This document shows positions 1-9,234 of a stretch of 64,000 nt of DNA, piece by piece. Source of the stretch: Acidovorax defluvii. GTDB taxonomy: Bacteria > Pseudomonadota > Gammaproteobacteria > Burkholderiales > Burkholderiaceae_C. Where the stretch lies: assembly GCA_003268905.1 (NCBI GenBank), contig QLTU01000014.1:38993-102992 (forward strand), in the 5' to 3' direction. The notes beneath the pieces were generated by a model. The model worked only from the letters and a program-made list of their open reading frames with translations. It searched no databases and was not told the origin of the DNA. The position numbers and the translations under genes are program-made. Each line of letters opens with the position of its first letter. Positions within the stretch are counted from its first letter, which is position 1.

Positions 1-1409
1 GCATCGGGCCAGCGCAGCACGCGCATGGCGATGTACTGCGCCGTCCAGTCGCCAATGCCGGGCAATGCGCACAGCGCCGCCGTGGTGGCGGCCACGTCTG
101 CGCCACCTTGCAACTGCAACTGGCCGCCGTCCACCGCCCGCGCCAGCGCCACGATGGCCGCTTGGCGCTGGCGCACGATGCCCAGCTGCCCCAGGGCTTC
201 GCCGGGCGCCTGCGCCAGCACGGCCGGGGAGGGGAAAAGCCGTGTGAGTTCAGGCCAGGGCGTGGCGATGGGCTCGCCAAACCGCTCCACCAGCCGCTGC
301 CCCAGCGTGCGTGCGGCCGCCACGGTGATCTGCTGCCCCAGCACGGCACGCACGGCCAGCTCAAAACCATCAAAGGCGCCGGGCACGCGCAGGCCATCGC
401 CCTCGGGAAAACTGGCGTGCAGCACGGCATTGATGGCCGCAGGGTCGGCGTCCAGGTCGAGCATGGCGCGCACGCGGCGCATCACCAGTGGCAGCACGGG
501 GTACAGGCTGTCGCTGGTCTGCACCAGCACCTGGTGGCGGTCGGGGTCAAAGTGGGCATTCAGCCAGCCGCAATGGTCTTGCAGCCCGCCAGCACCCCGA
601 GTTTGCAGGCGCACCGTGCGGCGCAGCGCCGGGGTGGCCGCGTCGCCCGCCCACTCCACCCCGTGAAACTGGCGGCGGGCAAAAAAGGCCAGCAAGGCCG
701 GCACATCCAGCGGTGGCCGATAAGCCAGCCGCAGCGTGGCCGCCTGCACGCCCGCGGCCCGGGTGCCGCCCCGGCGCAGCGCGGTCGGGTTGAGCCCATA
801 GTGCTGCGCAAACGCAGCATTGAAACGGCGCACGCTCGCAAAACCACTGGCCAAGGCCACCTGCGTGACAGGCATGGGCGTGTCGGTCAGCAACTGCTTG
901 GCGGTCAACAGCTGCCGCGTCTGCAGATATTGCAGCGGCGACACCCCCAATGCCGCCTCGAATATGCGGCGCAGGTGCCGGTCGCTCACGCCAAGGCGAG
1001 CCGCCAGCCGGGCCACGGTGGCATTGCGGCCTTCGCTGGGGGCGTGGCTTGCATCCCAGGCGTCGGGGGCATCCAGCAGCTGCACGGCCTGCTGCACCAG
1101 AATGCCGCTGGCGTCCTGCACCGACCACGCCAGTGCCTGCGGCGCCAGCTCGGGCCGGCAGCGCAGGCAGGGCCGAAAGCCTGCGCCCTCGGCCTGCGCG
1201 GCCAGCGTGAAGAACCGGCAGTTTTCGCGCCGGGGTGTGCGCACGGCACACACCGGGCGGCAGTAAATGCCGGTGGAGGTGACGCCAGTGAAAAACCGCC
1301 CGTCAAAGCGCGCATCCCGGGCCTGCAGGGCACGGTAGCAGCCATCGTCAGCCGACGGGTCGACTGCCGTGTCGGCTGGCGGGGCGGGGCGAGGGGCGGG
1401 CGTTGTCAT
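1..1409 (-). CDS. alkA: Ada/AlkA fusion: DNA-3-methyladenine glycosylase II with Ada-type regulatory N-terminus (3' end cut by window edge)
   Basis: The minus strand stays open from an ATG at 1409 to the window edge, about 469 codons. In order it encodes: an Ada metal-binding domain with four zinc-type cysteines (YCRPVC and RPCLRC motifs), an AraC-type helix-turn-helix (RHLRRIFEAALG region), an AlkA N-terminal domain and a helix-hairpin-helix/GPD glycosylase domain ending in LPGIGDWTAQYIAMR. The catalytic Asp of AlkA normally sits shortly after this point, so it lies outside the window. The architecture is known in actinobacteria and betaproteobacteria, where the protein senses methylphosphotriesters and also excises alkylated bases. 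It is divergent from the phosphomannomutase gene. No C-terminal O6-methylguanine transferase domain is visible in the part present. Confidence 0.9.
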   Translation of the reverse strand, partial: MTTPAPRPAPPADTAVDPSADDGCYRALQARDARFDGRFFTGVTSTGIYCRPVCAVRTPRRENCRFFTLAAQAEGAGFRPCLRCRPELAPQALAWSVQDASGILVQQAVQLLDAPDAWDASHAPSEGRNATVARLAARLGVSDRHLRRIFEAALGVSPLQYLQTRQLLTAKQLLTDTPMPVTQVALASGFASVRRFNAAFAQHYGLNPTALRRGGTRAAGVQAATLRLAYRPPLDVPALLAFFARRQFHGVEWAGDAATPALRRTVRLQTRGAGGLQDHCGWLNAHFDPDRHQVLVQTSDSLYPVLPLVMRRVRAMLDLDADPAAINAVLHASFPEGDGLRVPGAFDGFELAVRAVLGQQITVAAARTLGQRLVERFGEPIATPWPELTRLFPSPAVLAQAPGEALGQLGIVRQRQAAIVALARAVDGGQLQLQGGADVAATTAALCALPGIGDWTAQYIAMRVLRWPD

Positions 1410-1553
1410 GGGCTCGATGATAGGCCGCCGGTGCGGCCGGGCTGGCCGTTTTCGGACCTGTGCCTGCGCTCCCCGGGCTTGGGTGGGGTACTGCGCGGGG
1501 CGCCCCTACAATGCAGCGGACATTCGACCCCCCTCGCAGCGAAAGACCTTTCC

Positions 1554-2942
1554 GTGCAACCTACACCCGCCATCTTCAAGGCCTACGACATCCGCGGCAT
1601 CGTGCCTTCCACCCTGAACGAAGAAGTGGCCCTGGGCCTGGGCCGGGCCTTTGGCACCGCCGCCCGCGCCGAAGGCCAGACCACGGTGGCCGTGGGGCGC
1701 GATGGCCGGCTCTCCGGCCCCGCTATCAGCAGCGCGCTGGTGCAAGGCCTGATCGAAGCGGGCATCGAAGTGATCGACGTGGGCCTGGTCACCACGCCCC
1801 TGCTGTATTTCGCGGCCAGCACGCTGTGCACCAGCGGCATCCAGGTCACCGGCAGCCACAACCCGCGCGACTACAACGGTTTCAAGATGGTGCTGAACGG
1901 CCGCGCCATCTATGGCGATGAAATCCAGGCGCTGCGCCGCACCATGGAGGCCGAGACCTGGCAACTGCTGCCCGGCGGCAGCGTGCGCACGGTGGATGTG
2001 CTGCCTGCCTATGCGCAGCGCATCACCGGCGACGTCAAGCTGGCACGCCCCATGAAGATCGTGGTTGATTGTGGCAACGGCATTGCCGGCGCGTCGGCCC
2101 CGGCCATCTTTCGCGCGCTGGGCTGCGAGGTGATCGAGCTGTTCTCCGAGGTGGATGGCAACTTTCCCAACCACCACCCTGATCCGAGCAAGCCCGAAAA
2201 CCTGCGCGACCTGATTGCCGCCCTGCAGGCCAGCGACGCCGAACTGGGCCTGGCCTTTGACGGTGACGGCGACCGTTTGGGCATCGTCACCAAGGACGGC
2301 ACCAACATCTTCCCCGACCGCCAGATGATGCTTTTTGCGCAAGACGTGCTCAGCCGTTCGCCGGGCGGGCACATTCTGTTTGACGTGAAGTGCACCCAGC
2401 GCCTGGCGCCCGCCATTGCGGCGGCGGGCGGCCAGCCGGTGATGTTCAAGACCGGCCACTCGCTCATCAAGGCGCGCATGAAAGAACTCGATTCGCCGCT
2501 GGGCGGCGAGATGAGCGGCCATATCTTCTTCAAGGAGCGCTGGTTCGGCTTTGATGACGGCACCTACGCCGGCTGCCGCCTGCTCGAAATCCTCTCGCGC
2601 AGCGCCGACCCGAGTGCGGTGCTCAACGCGTTGCCCACCAGCCACAGCACCCCTGAGCTCAATGTCACCTGTGCCGAGGGCGAGCCGCACCGCCTCACGG
2701 CACAGTTGCAGGCCCTGGCGGCAGGCACCTTTGCCGCGCCGGCGCAGATCAACACCATTGATGGCTTGCGGGTGGACTGGCCCGATGGTTTTGGCCTGAT
2801 CCGCGCCAGCAACACCACGCCCGTGCTGGTGCTGCGCTTTGAAGGCCACACGCCCGAGGCGCTGGCCCGCATCGAAGCGGCCATGCTGGCCCTGTTGCAC
2901 CGCGTCAAACCCGACGCCCAGGTGGGCAGCGCGGCGCACTGA
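1554..2942 (+). CDS. Phosphomannomutase/phosphoglucomutase (AlgC/ManB type)
   Basis: A 462-residue alpha-D-phosphohexomutase, the usual length for the bacterial PMM/PGM group. It interconverts hexose 6- and 1-phosphates for nucleotide-sugar, LPS and exopolysaccharide synthesis in the cytoplasm. Visible motifs: the phosphoserine loop TGSHNP near residue 100, the metal loop DGDGDR near 236, the sugar-binding GEMSGH and the phosphate-binding RASNTTP near the C-terminus. I chose the GTG at 1554 because homology starts immediately after it (TPAIFKAYDIRG) and the reading frame upstream has no family similarity. A TACAAT hexamer at 1507-1512 could be the -10 element, but no good -35 is seen. waaA follows after 180 bp, in keeping with a cell-envelope sugar role. 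Confidence 0.93.
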   Translation: MQPTPAIFKAYDIRGIVPSTLNEEVALGLGRAFGTAARAEGQTTVAVGRDGRLSGPAISSALVQGLIEAGIEVIDVGLVTTPLLYFAASTLCTSGIQVTGSHNPRDYNGFKMVLNGRAIYGDEIQALRRTMEAETWQLLPGGSVRTVDVLPAYAQRITGDVKLARPMKIVVDCGNGIAGASAPAIFRALGCEVIELFSEVDGNFPNHHPDPSKPENLRDLIAALQASDAELGLAFDGDGDRLGIVTKDGTNIFPDRQMMLFAQDVLSRSPGGHILFDVKCTQRLAPAIAAAGGQPVMFKTGHSLIKARMKELDSPLGGEMSGHIFFKERWFGFDDGTYAGCRLLEILSRSADPSAVLNALPTSHSTPELNVTCAEGEPHRLTAQLQALAAGTFAAPAQINTIDGLRVDWPDGFGLIRASNTTPVLVLRFEGHTPEALARIEAAMLALLHRVKPDAQVGSAAH

Positions 2943-2963
2943 AGTGAAACAACCGCCTGAGTC

Positions 2964-3027
2964 GCTTCGCGCCTTCCCCCCGCTCTTGCAGCGCTGTGCG
3001 CTGCGGGCAGGGGGACGCAGCCAGCGC
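2964..3027. repeat. GC-rich intergenic repeat, CCCC...GGGGG type, with internal hairpin
   Basis: Between the mutase and waaA there is a CTTCGCGCCTTCCCCC arm followed by an AGGGGGACGC arm. A perfect hairpin GCAGCGC-TGT-GCGCTGC lies at 2988-3004 inside it. The same kind of sequence recurs at 12733-12840 and 20093-20201. It may also help end transcription of the mutase gene, but there is no T run. Confidence 0.5.
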
Positions 3028-3124
3028 CTACGCGTTGTGATGACGGCCCTTGCGCGGCTGCCCGCGCATGGGCTGCGTCAGTTTCATCGGTCACGGGTGG
3101 CATGTGGAATCCGGTATCCCTGAG

Positions 3125-4483
3125 ATGTCCCTCGCCCGCGCCCTCTATTCCGTCCTGACCTGGGCTGCCCAACCGTTGCTGCTGCGCAAGCTTCGGCGCC
3201 GCGCCGTGGCCGAGCCCGGCTATGGCCGCGCGGTGGGCGAGCGGTTTGGCCGCTATGCACGGCCCATCGACAGCCTGATGCCCCCAAGCAGCACCGACCC
3301 GCTGCACAGCTTTGTTTGGATCCACGCCGTATCGCTGGGCGAAACCCGGGCCGCCGCCATTTTGCTGGCCGAGTTGCGCCAGCAGCTGCCTGGCATGCGG
3401 CTGCTGCTCACCCACGGCACCGCCACCGGCCGCGCCGAGGGCGAAAAGCTGCTTTTGCCGGGCGATGTGCAGGTGTGGCAGCCCTGGGACACGCGGGGGG
3501 CGGTGCGCCGCTTTTTGCGCCAGTTCCGGCCCGCCATCGGCATCCTCATGGAAACCGAGGTCTGGCCCAACCTCGTGGCGGGTTGCCAGCAGCGCGGCAT
3601 ACCCCTGGTGCTGGCCAATGCGCGGTTCAACGCCACATCGCTGCGCAAATCGCAGCGCCTGGGCGCATTGGCCCGGCCGGCCTATGGCGGGCTGACGGCC
3701 GTCTGGGCACAGACCGATGCCGACGCCGAACGCCTGCAGCGCATGGGCGCGCCGGTGCAGGGTGTATTCGGCAACCTCAAGTTCGACGTGGTTCCGGATG
3801 CCGCGCAACGGGCGCGGGGGCGAGCATGGCGCGCGCGCAGTGCCCGGCCCGTGGTGATGCTCGCCAGCAGCCGCCAAGGCGAAGAAGCCATGTGGCTGGA
3901 TGTTTTTAAGCGAAATTGGCACCCAGCCCTTTCGCAGCGAGCGCCTGCAGCTATCAATAGTGAAGCAAACCAGGGCGCCAGCCCGGTGCAGTGGCTGGTG
4001 GTGCCGCGCCATCCCCAGCGCTTTGCCGAGGTGCAGCAGCTGCTGCGCAGCGCCGGCCTGACCGTGTCCAGCCGCAGCCAGTGGGCTGATGCGCCCGAGC
4101 CGGCCGATGTGTGGCTGGGCGACTCGCTGGGCGAGATGGTGCTGTATTACGGCCTCGCCGATGTGGCCATGCTGGGCGGCAGCTTTGCCCCGCTGGGCGG
4201 GCAGAACCTCATCGAGGCCATTGCCTGTGGCTGCCCCGTCGTGCTGGGGCCACACACCTTCAATTTTGCCGAGGCGGCCACGCTGGCCTGCGAACAGGGC
4301 GTGGCACACCGCGTGGCTGACATCGGCCAGGGCGTGCAGCAGGCCTGCGATCTGGCCACAAACGCCCCCCGGCTGGCCGCTGCCCGTGGCCTGACCCAGG
4401 ACTTCACCCTGCAGCACCGGGGCGCTGCGCGCCTGACGGCCACCGCCATCCGGGCCCTGCTGGGCACTCCTGCCACGCACTGA
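3125..4483 (+). CDS. waaA: 3-deoxy-D-manno-octulosonic acid (Kdo) transferase, with in-frame repeat insertion
   Basis: A 452-residue GT30-family enzyme that transfers Kdo from CMP-Kdo to lipid A at the inner-membrane surface. Visible: an N-terminal hydrophobic anchor (LYSVLTWAAQPLLLRKL), the HAVSLGE motif with its likely catalytic Glu, METEVWPN, and the C-terminal GGSFAPLGGQNLIEAIA signature. The ATG at 3125 is chosen because the family N-terminus starts there; longer in-frame starts add unrelated sequence. Residues about 260-286, between the conserved REGEEAMWLD-type segment and QWLVVPRHPQRF, are extra compared with the usual 420-430 residues. This segment is encoded by a copy of the dispersed palindromic repeat. 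The insertion falls in a linker between two Rossmann-like halves, so the enzyme may still work. Confidence 0.93.
   Translation: MSLARALYSVLTWAAQPLLLRKLRRRAVAEPGYGRAVGERFGRYARPIDSLMPPSSTDPLHSFVWIHAVSLGETRAAAILLAELRQQLPGMRLLLTHGTATGRAEGEKLLLPGDVQVWQPWDTRGAVRRFLRQFRPAIGILMETEVWPNLVAGCQQRGIPLVLANARFNATSLRKSQRLGALARPAYGGLTAVWAQTDADAERLQRMGAPVQGVFGNLKFDVVPDAAQRARGRAWRARSARPVVMLASSRQGEEAMWLDVFKRNWHPALSQRAPAAINSEANQGASPVQWLVVPRHPQRFAEVQQLLRSAGLTVSSRSQWADAPEPADVWLGDSLGEMVLYYGLADVAMLGGSFAPLGGQNLIEAIACGCPVVLGPHTFNFAEAATLACEQGVAHRVADIGQGVQQACDLATNAPRLAAARGLTQDFTLQHRGAARLTATAIRALLGTPATH
3912..3960 (+). repeat. Dispersed palindromic repeat, copy inside waaA
   Basis: The stretch GAAATTGGC-CCCAGC...GCGCCTGCAGCTATCAATAG aligns with the copies at 18473 and 62791 (left AAATTGGC, central inverted arms, right GCAGCTATCAAT). 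It is decayed in the central stem and kept in frame within waaA. Confidence 0.75.
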
Positions 4484-4655
4484 ACAGGGTTGCGTGGGGG
4501 CCGAATGCCCTGCGCCCGGTGTTTTGGGCCATCTTGTACCCTGACAATGTCACCTCGGGCACTCGGCTTTGTGTGGATTGGGCGCGAGCTGTGCCACAGT
4601 CACACCCAAACGCCGCAAGTTTTTTGATGGCCCCACCGACGCTGCTGCAACACCC

Positions 4656-7346
4656 ATGGACAAACACTACCTCACGCCGCTATTTGCGCCTGCTTCCATT
4701 GCCGTTCTGGCGGGCAGGGCCGACAACCCCGAATCGCTGACCTCGTATGCGCAGGCACTGCATCCGGCCCTGCGGGCGCAGCGTTTTGCCGGTAGCCTGC
4801 AGTTTGTGGACACCCACACCAGCGGCACGCTGGCCGACCTGGCGCAAAGAAAGTCGGACCTGGCCATCATCGCGCTGCCCCCGGCCGAAGTGCCCGCCGC
4901 GCTGGAAGTGGCGGGGCGCATTGGCTGCCGCGCCGCACTGGTACTGTCCAGCGGCATGGACGCAGACCAGGCCGCCAATCTCAAGAAAATAGCGCGGCGT
5001 GAGGGCCTGTATCTGCTGGGCCCCAATTCACTCGGGTTCCAGCGCCCGCACCTGCAGCTCAATGCGAGCGCGGCCGGCCCCCTGGCCAGCGATGGCCCTC
5101 TGGCGCTGGTGTGCCAGTCGGGGGCACTCACCTCGTCCATCCTCGACTGGGCCAGCAACAACGCCGTGGGGTTTTCTGCCGTGGTGTCGCTCGGGCCCAA
5201 CACCGATGTGGACATTGCCCAGGTGCTCGATTTTCTGGCCCACGATGCGCGCACGCAAAGCATCGTCGTGTACATGGAAGGCATTTCCAACGCACGCCGT
5301 TTCATGAGCGCGCTGCGTTCGGCGGCCAATGCCAAGCCGGTGGTGGTGCTCAAGGCCGGGCGCAAGCCCGCGGGCAACGAGGCAGCCCAGACGCACAGCG
5401 GCACCATTGTGGGCAGCGACGATGTGTTTGATGCAGCCCTGCGCCGCGCGGGCGCGGTGCGCGTGCGTTCGTTTGTCGAGCTGTTTTCGGCGGCCAAGTG
5501 CCTGGCGTCGCGTTACCGGCCGGTGGGCAAGCGCCTGGCCATCGTCACCAATGGCGGTGGGCCTGGTGTGCTGGCGGCCGACTGGGTCAATGAAATTTTG
5601 CTCAACCTGGGCAAGCTGTCGCCCGAATCGGTGCGCGCACTCGCGCCGCAGTTGCCGCCCTTGGCGTCGCTGTCAGACTTGATCGACCTGTCGGAAGACG
5701 TCGGCGCAGAGCACTTTCGCCTGGCCATCGAGGCCGCCAGCAAAGACCGTCAGGTGGATGGCGTTCTGGCCATCTATTCGCCCAAGGTGGGTTCGGACTC
5801 GTGCGGGGTGGCCACCGCGCTCGCCGAGGTCAAGAAGCACATGAGCAAGCCGCTGCTGGCCTGCTGGATGGGCGATGCCTCGGTGGTGCCAGCGCGCGCC
5901 ATCCTTCGCGATGCGTCCATCCCGAGTTTTCGCACGCCGGAGGCCGCCGTGGGGGCCTTTGGCAACATCGCATCGTTCTACCAGAACCAGCAACTGCTGC
6001 AGCAAACGCCGCCGCCGCTGTCCACGCTGGCCAAGCCCGACATTGAAGGCGCGCGCCTGGTGATCGAAAGCGTGCTGGCCGAGCGGCGCAAGGTGCTCAC
6101 CGAGATGGAGTCCAAGACGCTGCTGGCGGCGTTCCATATTCCGGTGACCAAGACCATCCTTGCGCGCAATGCGCACGAGGCCATGATGATCGCCACGCAG
6201 ATGGGCTTCCCGGTGGCGCTGAAGATCGATTCCCCCGATATCAGCCACAAGTCGGATGTGGGTGGCGTTGCCCTCAACATCCACAGCGGCACTGCCGCCC
6301 GCGACGCCTATACCGATATGGTTCAGCGCGTGGCGCGTCTGCAGCCGCAGGCACGCATCAATGGTGTGACCGTGCAGAACATGGCGAGCGCCCGGCGCGG
6401 GCGCGAGATCTGCATCGGCCTCGTCACAGACGATCCGTTTGGCCCGGTCATCACCTTTGGTGCGGGCGGCACCATGATCGAGCTGATCGACGACCGCGCC
6501 ACGGAACTGCCGCCGCTGAACCAGTTTCTGGCGCGCCGGCTGATCGAACGTTCCCGCGTGGCCGAGACACTGGGCGAGTGGCGCGGCGCCAGCGCGGTCG
6601 ATCGTGACGCGCTGGAGCAGGTGCTGCTGCGCGTGTCGGAAATGGTGTGTGCCTTGCCCCAGCTGCGCGAGATGGACATCAACCCGCTCATCGTGGACGA
6701 GCAGGGCGCCGTGGCGGTGGATGCGCGCATTGCCATTGACCAGGCGGCCAACACCTCGGGAGGGCGGACGGACAACTTCAGCCACCTGGCCATCCTGCCC
6801 TATCCCGCGCGCTATGAGCAGCTGTGGCCCATGCGCGGGGGCGGTGAATACCTGGTGCGCCCCATTCACCCCGACGATGCGCAGATGCTGCAGCAATTGG
6901 TGCAGAACCTGTCGCCCGAAAGCCGGTATTTCCGTTTCATCTCGTCCATGGTAGAGCTGCCCGCCTCTATGCTGGCGCGCTTTACGCTGATCGACTACGA
7001 CCGCGAAATGGCCCTGGTGGCCGTGTTCCGCGAGCGCACGGTGGGTGCTGACGGCGAGATCAAGGAAACCGATCGCATCGTGGGGGTGTCGCGCTACGTC
7101 ACCAACCCCGATCAGTCGAGCTGCGAGTTCGCGCTGGTGGTGGCCGACGACTTCAATGGCAAGGGCCTGGGCTCGCGCCTGATGCTGAGCATCATGGATG
7201 TGGCGCGCGACAAAGGCCTGGCCGAGATCGACGGCCTGGTGCTGGCCAACAACCCCGGCATGCTCAAGCTGATGCGCAGCCTGGGGTTTGTGGTCAAGCC
7301 CTTCCCGGAAGATGCCGATTTCAAGCTGGTGACGCACACGCTGTAG
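4656..7346 (+). CDS. Acetyl-CoA synthetase (ADP-forming)-like / GNAT fusion; Pat/PatZ-type protein lysine acetyltransferase
   Basis: An 896-residue protein, the length of the Pat/YfiQ (PatZ) family. It begins with a CoA-binding NDP-forming acyl-CoA synthetase region (about 1-460), continues with an ATP-grasp domain (about 480-695, KIDSPDISHKSDVGG and REMDINPLIV motifs) and ends with a GNAT acetyltransferase domain (about 730-896, VADDFNGKGLGSRLM acetyl-CoA loop). In well-studied members the synthetase part is catalytically dead and senses acetyl-CoA, while GNAT acetylates lysines, for example in acetyl-CoA synthetase. I infer the same role here. The ATG at 4656 gives the family start (HYLTPLFAPASIAVLA). 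The gene converges on the tolC-like gene, with only 70 bp between the stops. Confidence 0.88.
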   Translation: MDKHYLTPLFAPASIAVLAGRADNPESLTSYAQALHPALRAQRFAGSLQFVDTHTSGTLADLAQRKSDLAIIALPPAEVPAALEVAGRIGCRAALVLSSGMDADQAANLKKIARREGLYLLGPNSLGFQRPHLQLNASAAGPLASDGPLALVCQSGALTSSILDWASNNAVGFSAVVSLGPNTDVDIAQVLDFLAHDARTQSIVVYMEGISNARRFMSALRSAANAKPVVVLKAGRKPAGNEAAQTHSGTIVGSDDVFDAALRRAGAVRVRSFVELFSAAKCLASRYRPVGKRLAIVTNGGGPGVLAADWVNEILLNLGKLSPESVRALAPQLPPLASLSDLIDLSEDVGAEHFRLAIEAASKDRQVDGVLAIYSPKVGSDSCGVATALAEVKKHMSKPLLACWMGDASVVPARAILRDASIPSFRTPEAAVGAFGNIASFYQNQQLLQQTPPPLSTLAKPDIEGARLVIESVLAERRKVLTEMESKTLLAAFHIPVTKTILARNAHEAMMIATQMGFPVALKIDSPDISHKSDVGGVALNIHSGTAARDAYTDMVQRVARLQPQARINGVTVQNMASARRGREICIGLVTDDPFGPVITFGAGGTMIELIDDRATELPPLNQFLARRLIERSRVAETLGEWRGASAVDRDALEQVLLRVSEMVCALPQLREMDINPLIVDEQGAVAVDARIAIDQAANTSGGRTDNFSHLAILPYPARYEQLWPMRGGGEYLVRPIHPDDAQMLQQLVQNLSPESRYFRFISSMVELPASMLARFTLIDYDREMALVAVFRERTVGADGEIKETDRIVGVSRYVTNPDQSSCEFALVVADDFNGKGLGSRLMLSIMDVARDKGLAEIDGLVLANNPGMLKLMRSLGFVVKPFPEDADFKLVTHTL

Positions 7347-7385
7347 TCCATCACGCGCCTGTCCTGCGACCCTGGCGCGTCGCGT

Positions 7386-7404
7386 CCCGGCCATTGGTGC
7401 CGGG
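7386..7404. terminator. Possible stem-loop between convergent genes
   Basis: CCCGGC (7386-7391) pairs with GCCGGG (7399-7404) around a 7-nt loop in the 70-bp convergent gap. There is no T run on either side, so a terminator function is only suggested by its place. Confidence 0.3.
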
Positions 7405-7416
7405 CTGGCGCGGCGG

Positions 7417-8745
7417 TCAGGGCTGGAGCAAAAGGCGGTTGATGGCGGCCACGTCGTCTTCGCTCAGCGAGCCTGCCGCCTGGCGCAGCTTGAGGGTGCC
7501 CAGCAGCACGTTGTAGCGCGCCTGGGCCAGGTCACGCTTGGTCTGGAAGAGCTGGCTTTGTGCATTGAGCACATCAATATTGATGCGCACGCCCACCTGG
7601 TAACCCAGCTTGTTGGCATCCAGCGCGCTCTGGCTGGATGCTTCAGCGGCCTCCAGTGCCCGCACCTGGCCCTGGCCAGACTGCACGCCAAAAAATGCCG
7701 CCCGCGTGGCCTGCGCCACGTTGCGGCGCGTGGTTTCAAGGTCGGCCTGGGCCTTTTCTTCGAGGGCCAGCGTTTCCTTGATGCGGTTTTGCACCGCAAA
7801 GCCCGCAAACAAAGGCAGGTTGAGTGCCACGCCCACGCTGGCATTGTTGGTGCGGCTGTTCATGCCCGGTGTGGTGACGGTGCCGTTCGGGTTGCGCGCA
7901 ATGTTGTAGCCCGCCTGCAGGTCCACCGTGGGCAAATGCCCGGTGCCCGCCTTGCGCGTTTCAAGGCGCGCAATGTCCAGGGCGATCTGGGCCTGGCGCA
8001 CGCCGGGCTGCTGGTCTTGTGCCGTTTGCACCCAGGCTGCCACATCGTCTGGCTGCACGCTGGGCAACTGCACCGGCTGGGCCAGTGCCACGGGGTGGGT
8101 GCCGGTGATGCCCACCAGCTGGTCAAGCGCCAGCTTTTTCACGCGCAGGTCGTTCTCGGCAGCGATTTCCTGGGCAATCACCAGGTCGTAGCGGGCCTGG
8201 GCCTCGCGGGAATCGGTGACGGTGGAGGTGCCCACCTCGAAATTGCGTTTGGCAGAGGCCAGCTGCTCGGAGACCGCCGCTTTTTGCGCCTGCACAAAGG
8301 TGAGCGTGTCTTGGGCAGCCAGCACGTCAAAGTAAGCCTGGCTCACGCGCACCAGCAGGTCCTGGGTGGCGGCGTCGAGCTGGGCACGGGCCACGTCGAT
8401 ACCGCGCTGGCCCTGCTGAAAATTGATGCGGTTGGCCGGGCGGTACAGGGGTTGCGATGCACTCAACCCCACGTTCTGCGCGCTGCCACTGAAGTCCACC
8501 GGGGGGCGGGTGACTTCGGTGTTGGCGCGGGACACTCCTGCAGACAGGCCCACGCTGGGCAGCAGGCCGGCACGGGCTTGTTCAGCGCGGCTGGAGGCCG
8601 CATCCAGCTGAAGCTTGGCTGCCTGCCACACCGTGTCGTAGCCACGCGCGGCATCCACCAGCTGCAAAAGGCTCTGGGCGTGCACCGGCGCGCAAAAAAC
8701 GGCACTGAGTGCCAGGGACAGGGGAAGAAGCCGAAGCGGGTTCAT
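7417..8745 (-). CDS. tolC: TolC-family outer membrane efflux channel
   Basis: A 442-residue outer-membrane factor with a clear signal peptide (MNPLRLLPLSLALSAVFCAPVHA) followed by the duplicated OEP/TolC coiled-coil repeats (SAGVSRANTEVTRPP... and QAGYNIARNPNGTVTTP... halves). It would form the trimeric exit duct of a tripartite pump. A GGACCTCC stretch precedes the ATG as ribosome site. It is the last gene of the minus-strand run tetR-MFP-RND-pcm-rhodanese-tolC. The 126-bp gap before it leaves room for its own promoter, so it could also serve other exporters. Confidence 0.92.
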   Translation of the reverse strand: MNPLRLLPLSLALSAVFCAPVHAQSLLQLVDAARGYDTVWQAAKLQLDAASSRAEQARAGLLPSVGLSAGVSRANTEVTRPPVDFSGSAQNVGLSASQPLYRPANRINFQQGQRGIDVARAQLDAATQDLLVRVSQAYFDVLAAQDTLTFVQAQKAAVSEQLASAKRNFEVGTSTVTDSREAQARYDLVIAQEIAAENDLRVKKLALDQLVGITGTHPVALAQPVQLPSVQPDDVAAWVQTAQDQQPGVRQAQIALDIARLETRKAGTGHLPTVDLQAGYNIARNPNGTVTTPGMNSRTNNASVGVALNLPLFAGFAVQNRIKETLALEEKAQADLETTRRNVAQATRAAFFGVQSGQGQVRALEAAEASSQSALDANKLGYQVGVRINIDVLNAQSQLFQTKRDLAQARYNVLLGTLKLRQAAGSLSEDDVAAINRLLLQP

Positions 8746-8871
8746 GGAGGTCCTTCAGGTAGTTCTGCGCGGGCAAGGGGTTGTGAACCAAGGGCTGTGG
8801 TGAGCACGGGCAACAACGAGCCGGCGGTTTTGGGCAAGGTGGGCGCACATGATCAAAACACTCACCGCCGC

Positions 8872-9213
8872 TCAATACCGAGGCACGCTGGTGTCGCGTT
8901 CGCGGGACCAGGCATCAATGCCACCCGTGATGTTGGCCAGTGTTCCAAAACCCTGCTGATCCAGGAAAACCGCCACATGCAGGCTGCGCACGCCATGGTG
9001 GCACAGACACGCCAAGGGGCGCGACGGGTCCAGTTCGCTCAGTCGGCCGGGCAGCTCGCCCATGGGAATCGCAACCAGTTCAAAGCCGTCTGTTCGCACG
9101 CTGGCGGTCTGCAGCTCCCAGGGCTCGCGCACGTCCAGCACCAGGGGCTGGCCTTCGGCAGCGGCCTGCGCAAACCAGTCGGACAGCAGCGCAGGGCGGA
9201 CATGGTCGATCAC
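8872..9213 (-). CDS. Single-domain rhodanese-like sulfurtransferase
   Basis: A 113-residue rhodanese fold with the opening VLDVREPWEL, the active-site loop CHHGVRS carrying the persulfide cysteine, and the closing ITGGIDAWSRERD. No signal peptide, so it should be cytoplasmic. It starts 21 bp after the Pcm-like gene and is probably co-transcribed with it. The order Pcm-like, rhodanese, TolC is common in Burkholderiales, but a shared function is not established. The sulfur acceptor cannot be deduced. Confidence 0.88.
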   Translation of the reverse strand: MIDHVRPALLSDWFAQAAAEGQPLVLDVREPWELQTASVRTDGFELVAIPMGELPGRLSELDPSRPLACLCHHGVRSLHVAVFLDQQGFGTLANITGGIDAWSRERDTSVPRY

Positions 9214-9234
9214 GCAGAACTCCAGGACGCCAGA

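Noticed and set aside
108..1553. Long plus-strand open frame running into the phosphomannomutase gene
   Set aside because: Its product is low-complexity and antisense to the Ada/AlkA gene, whose minus-strand frame has clear domains; family similarity begins only at the GTG at 1554.
4667..5497. Minus-strand frame opposite the acetyltransferase gene
   Set aside because: Ser/Arg/Ala-rich antisense shadow without start signals; the plus strand has a full-length Pat-type protein.
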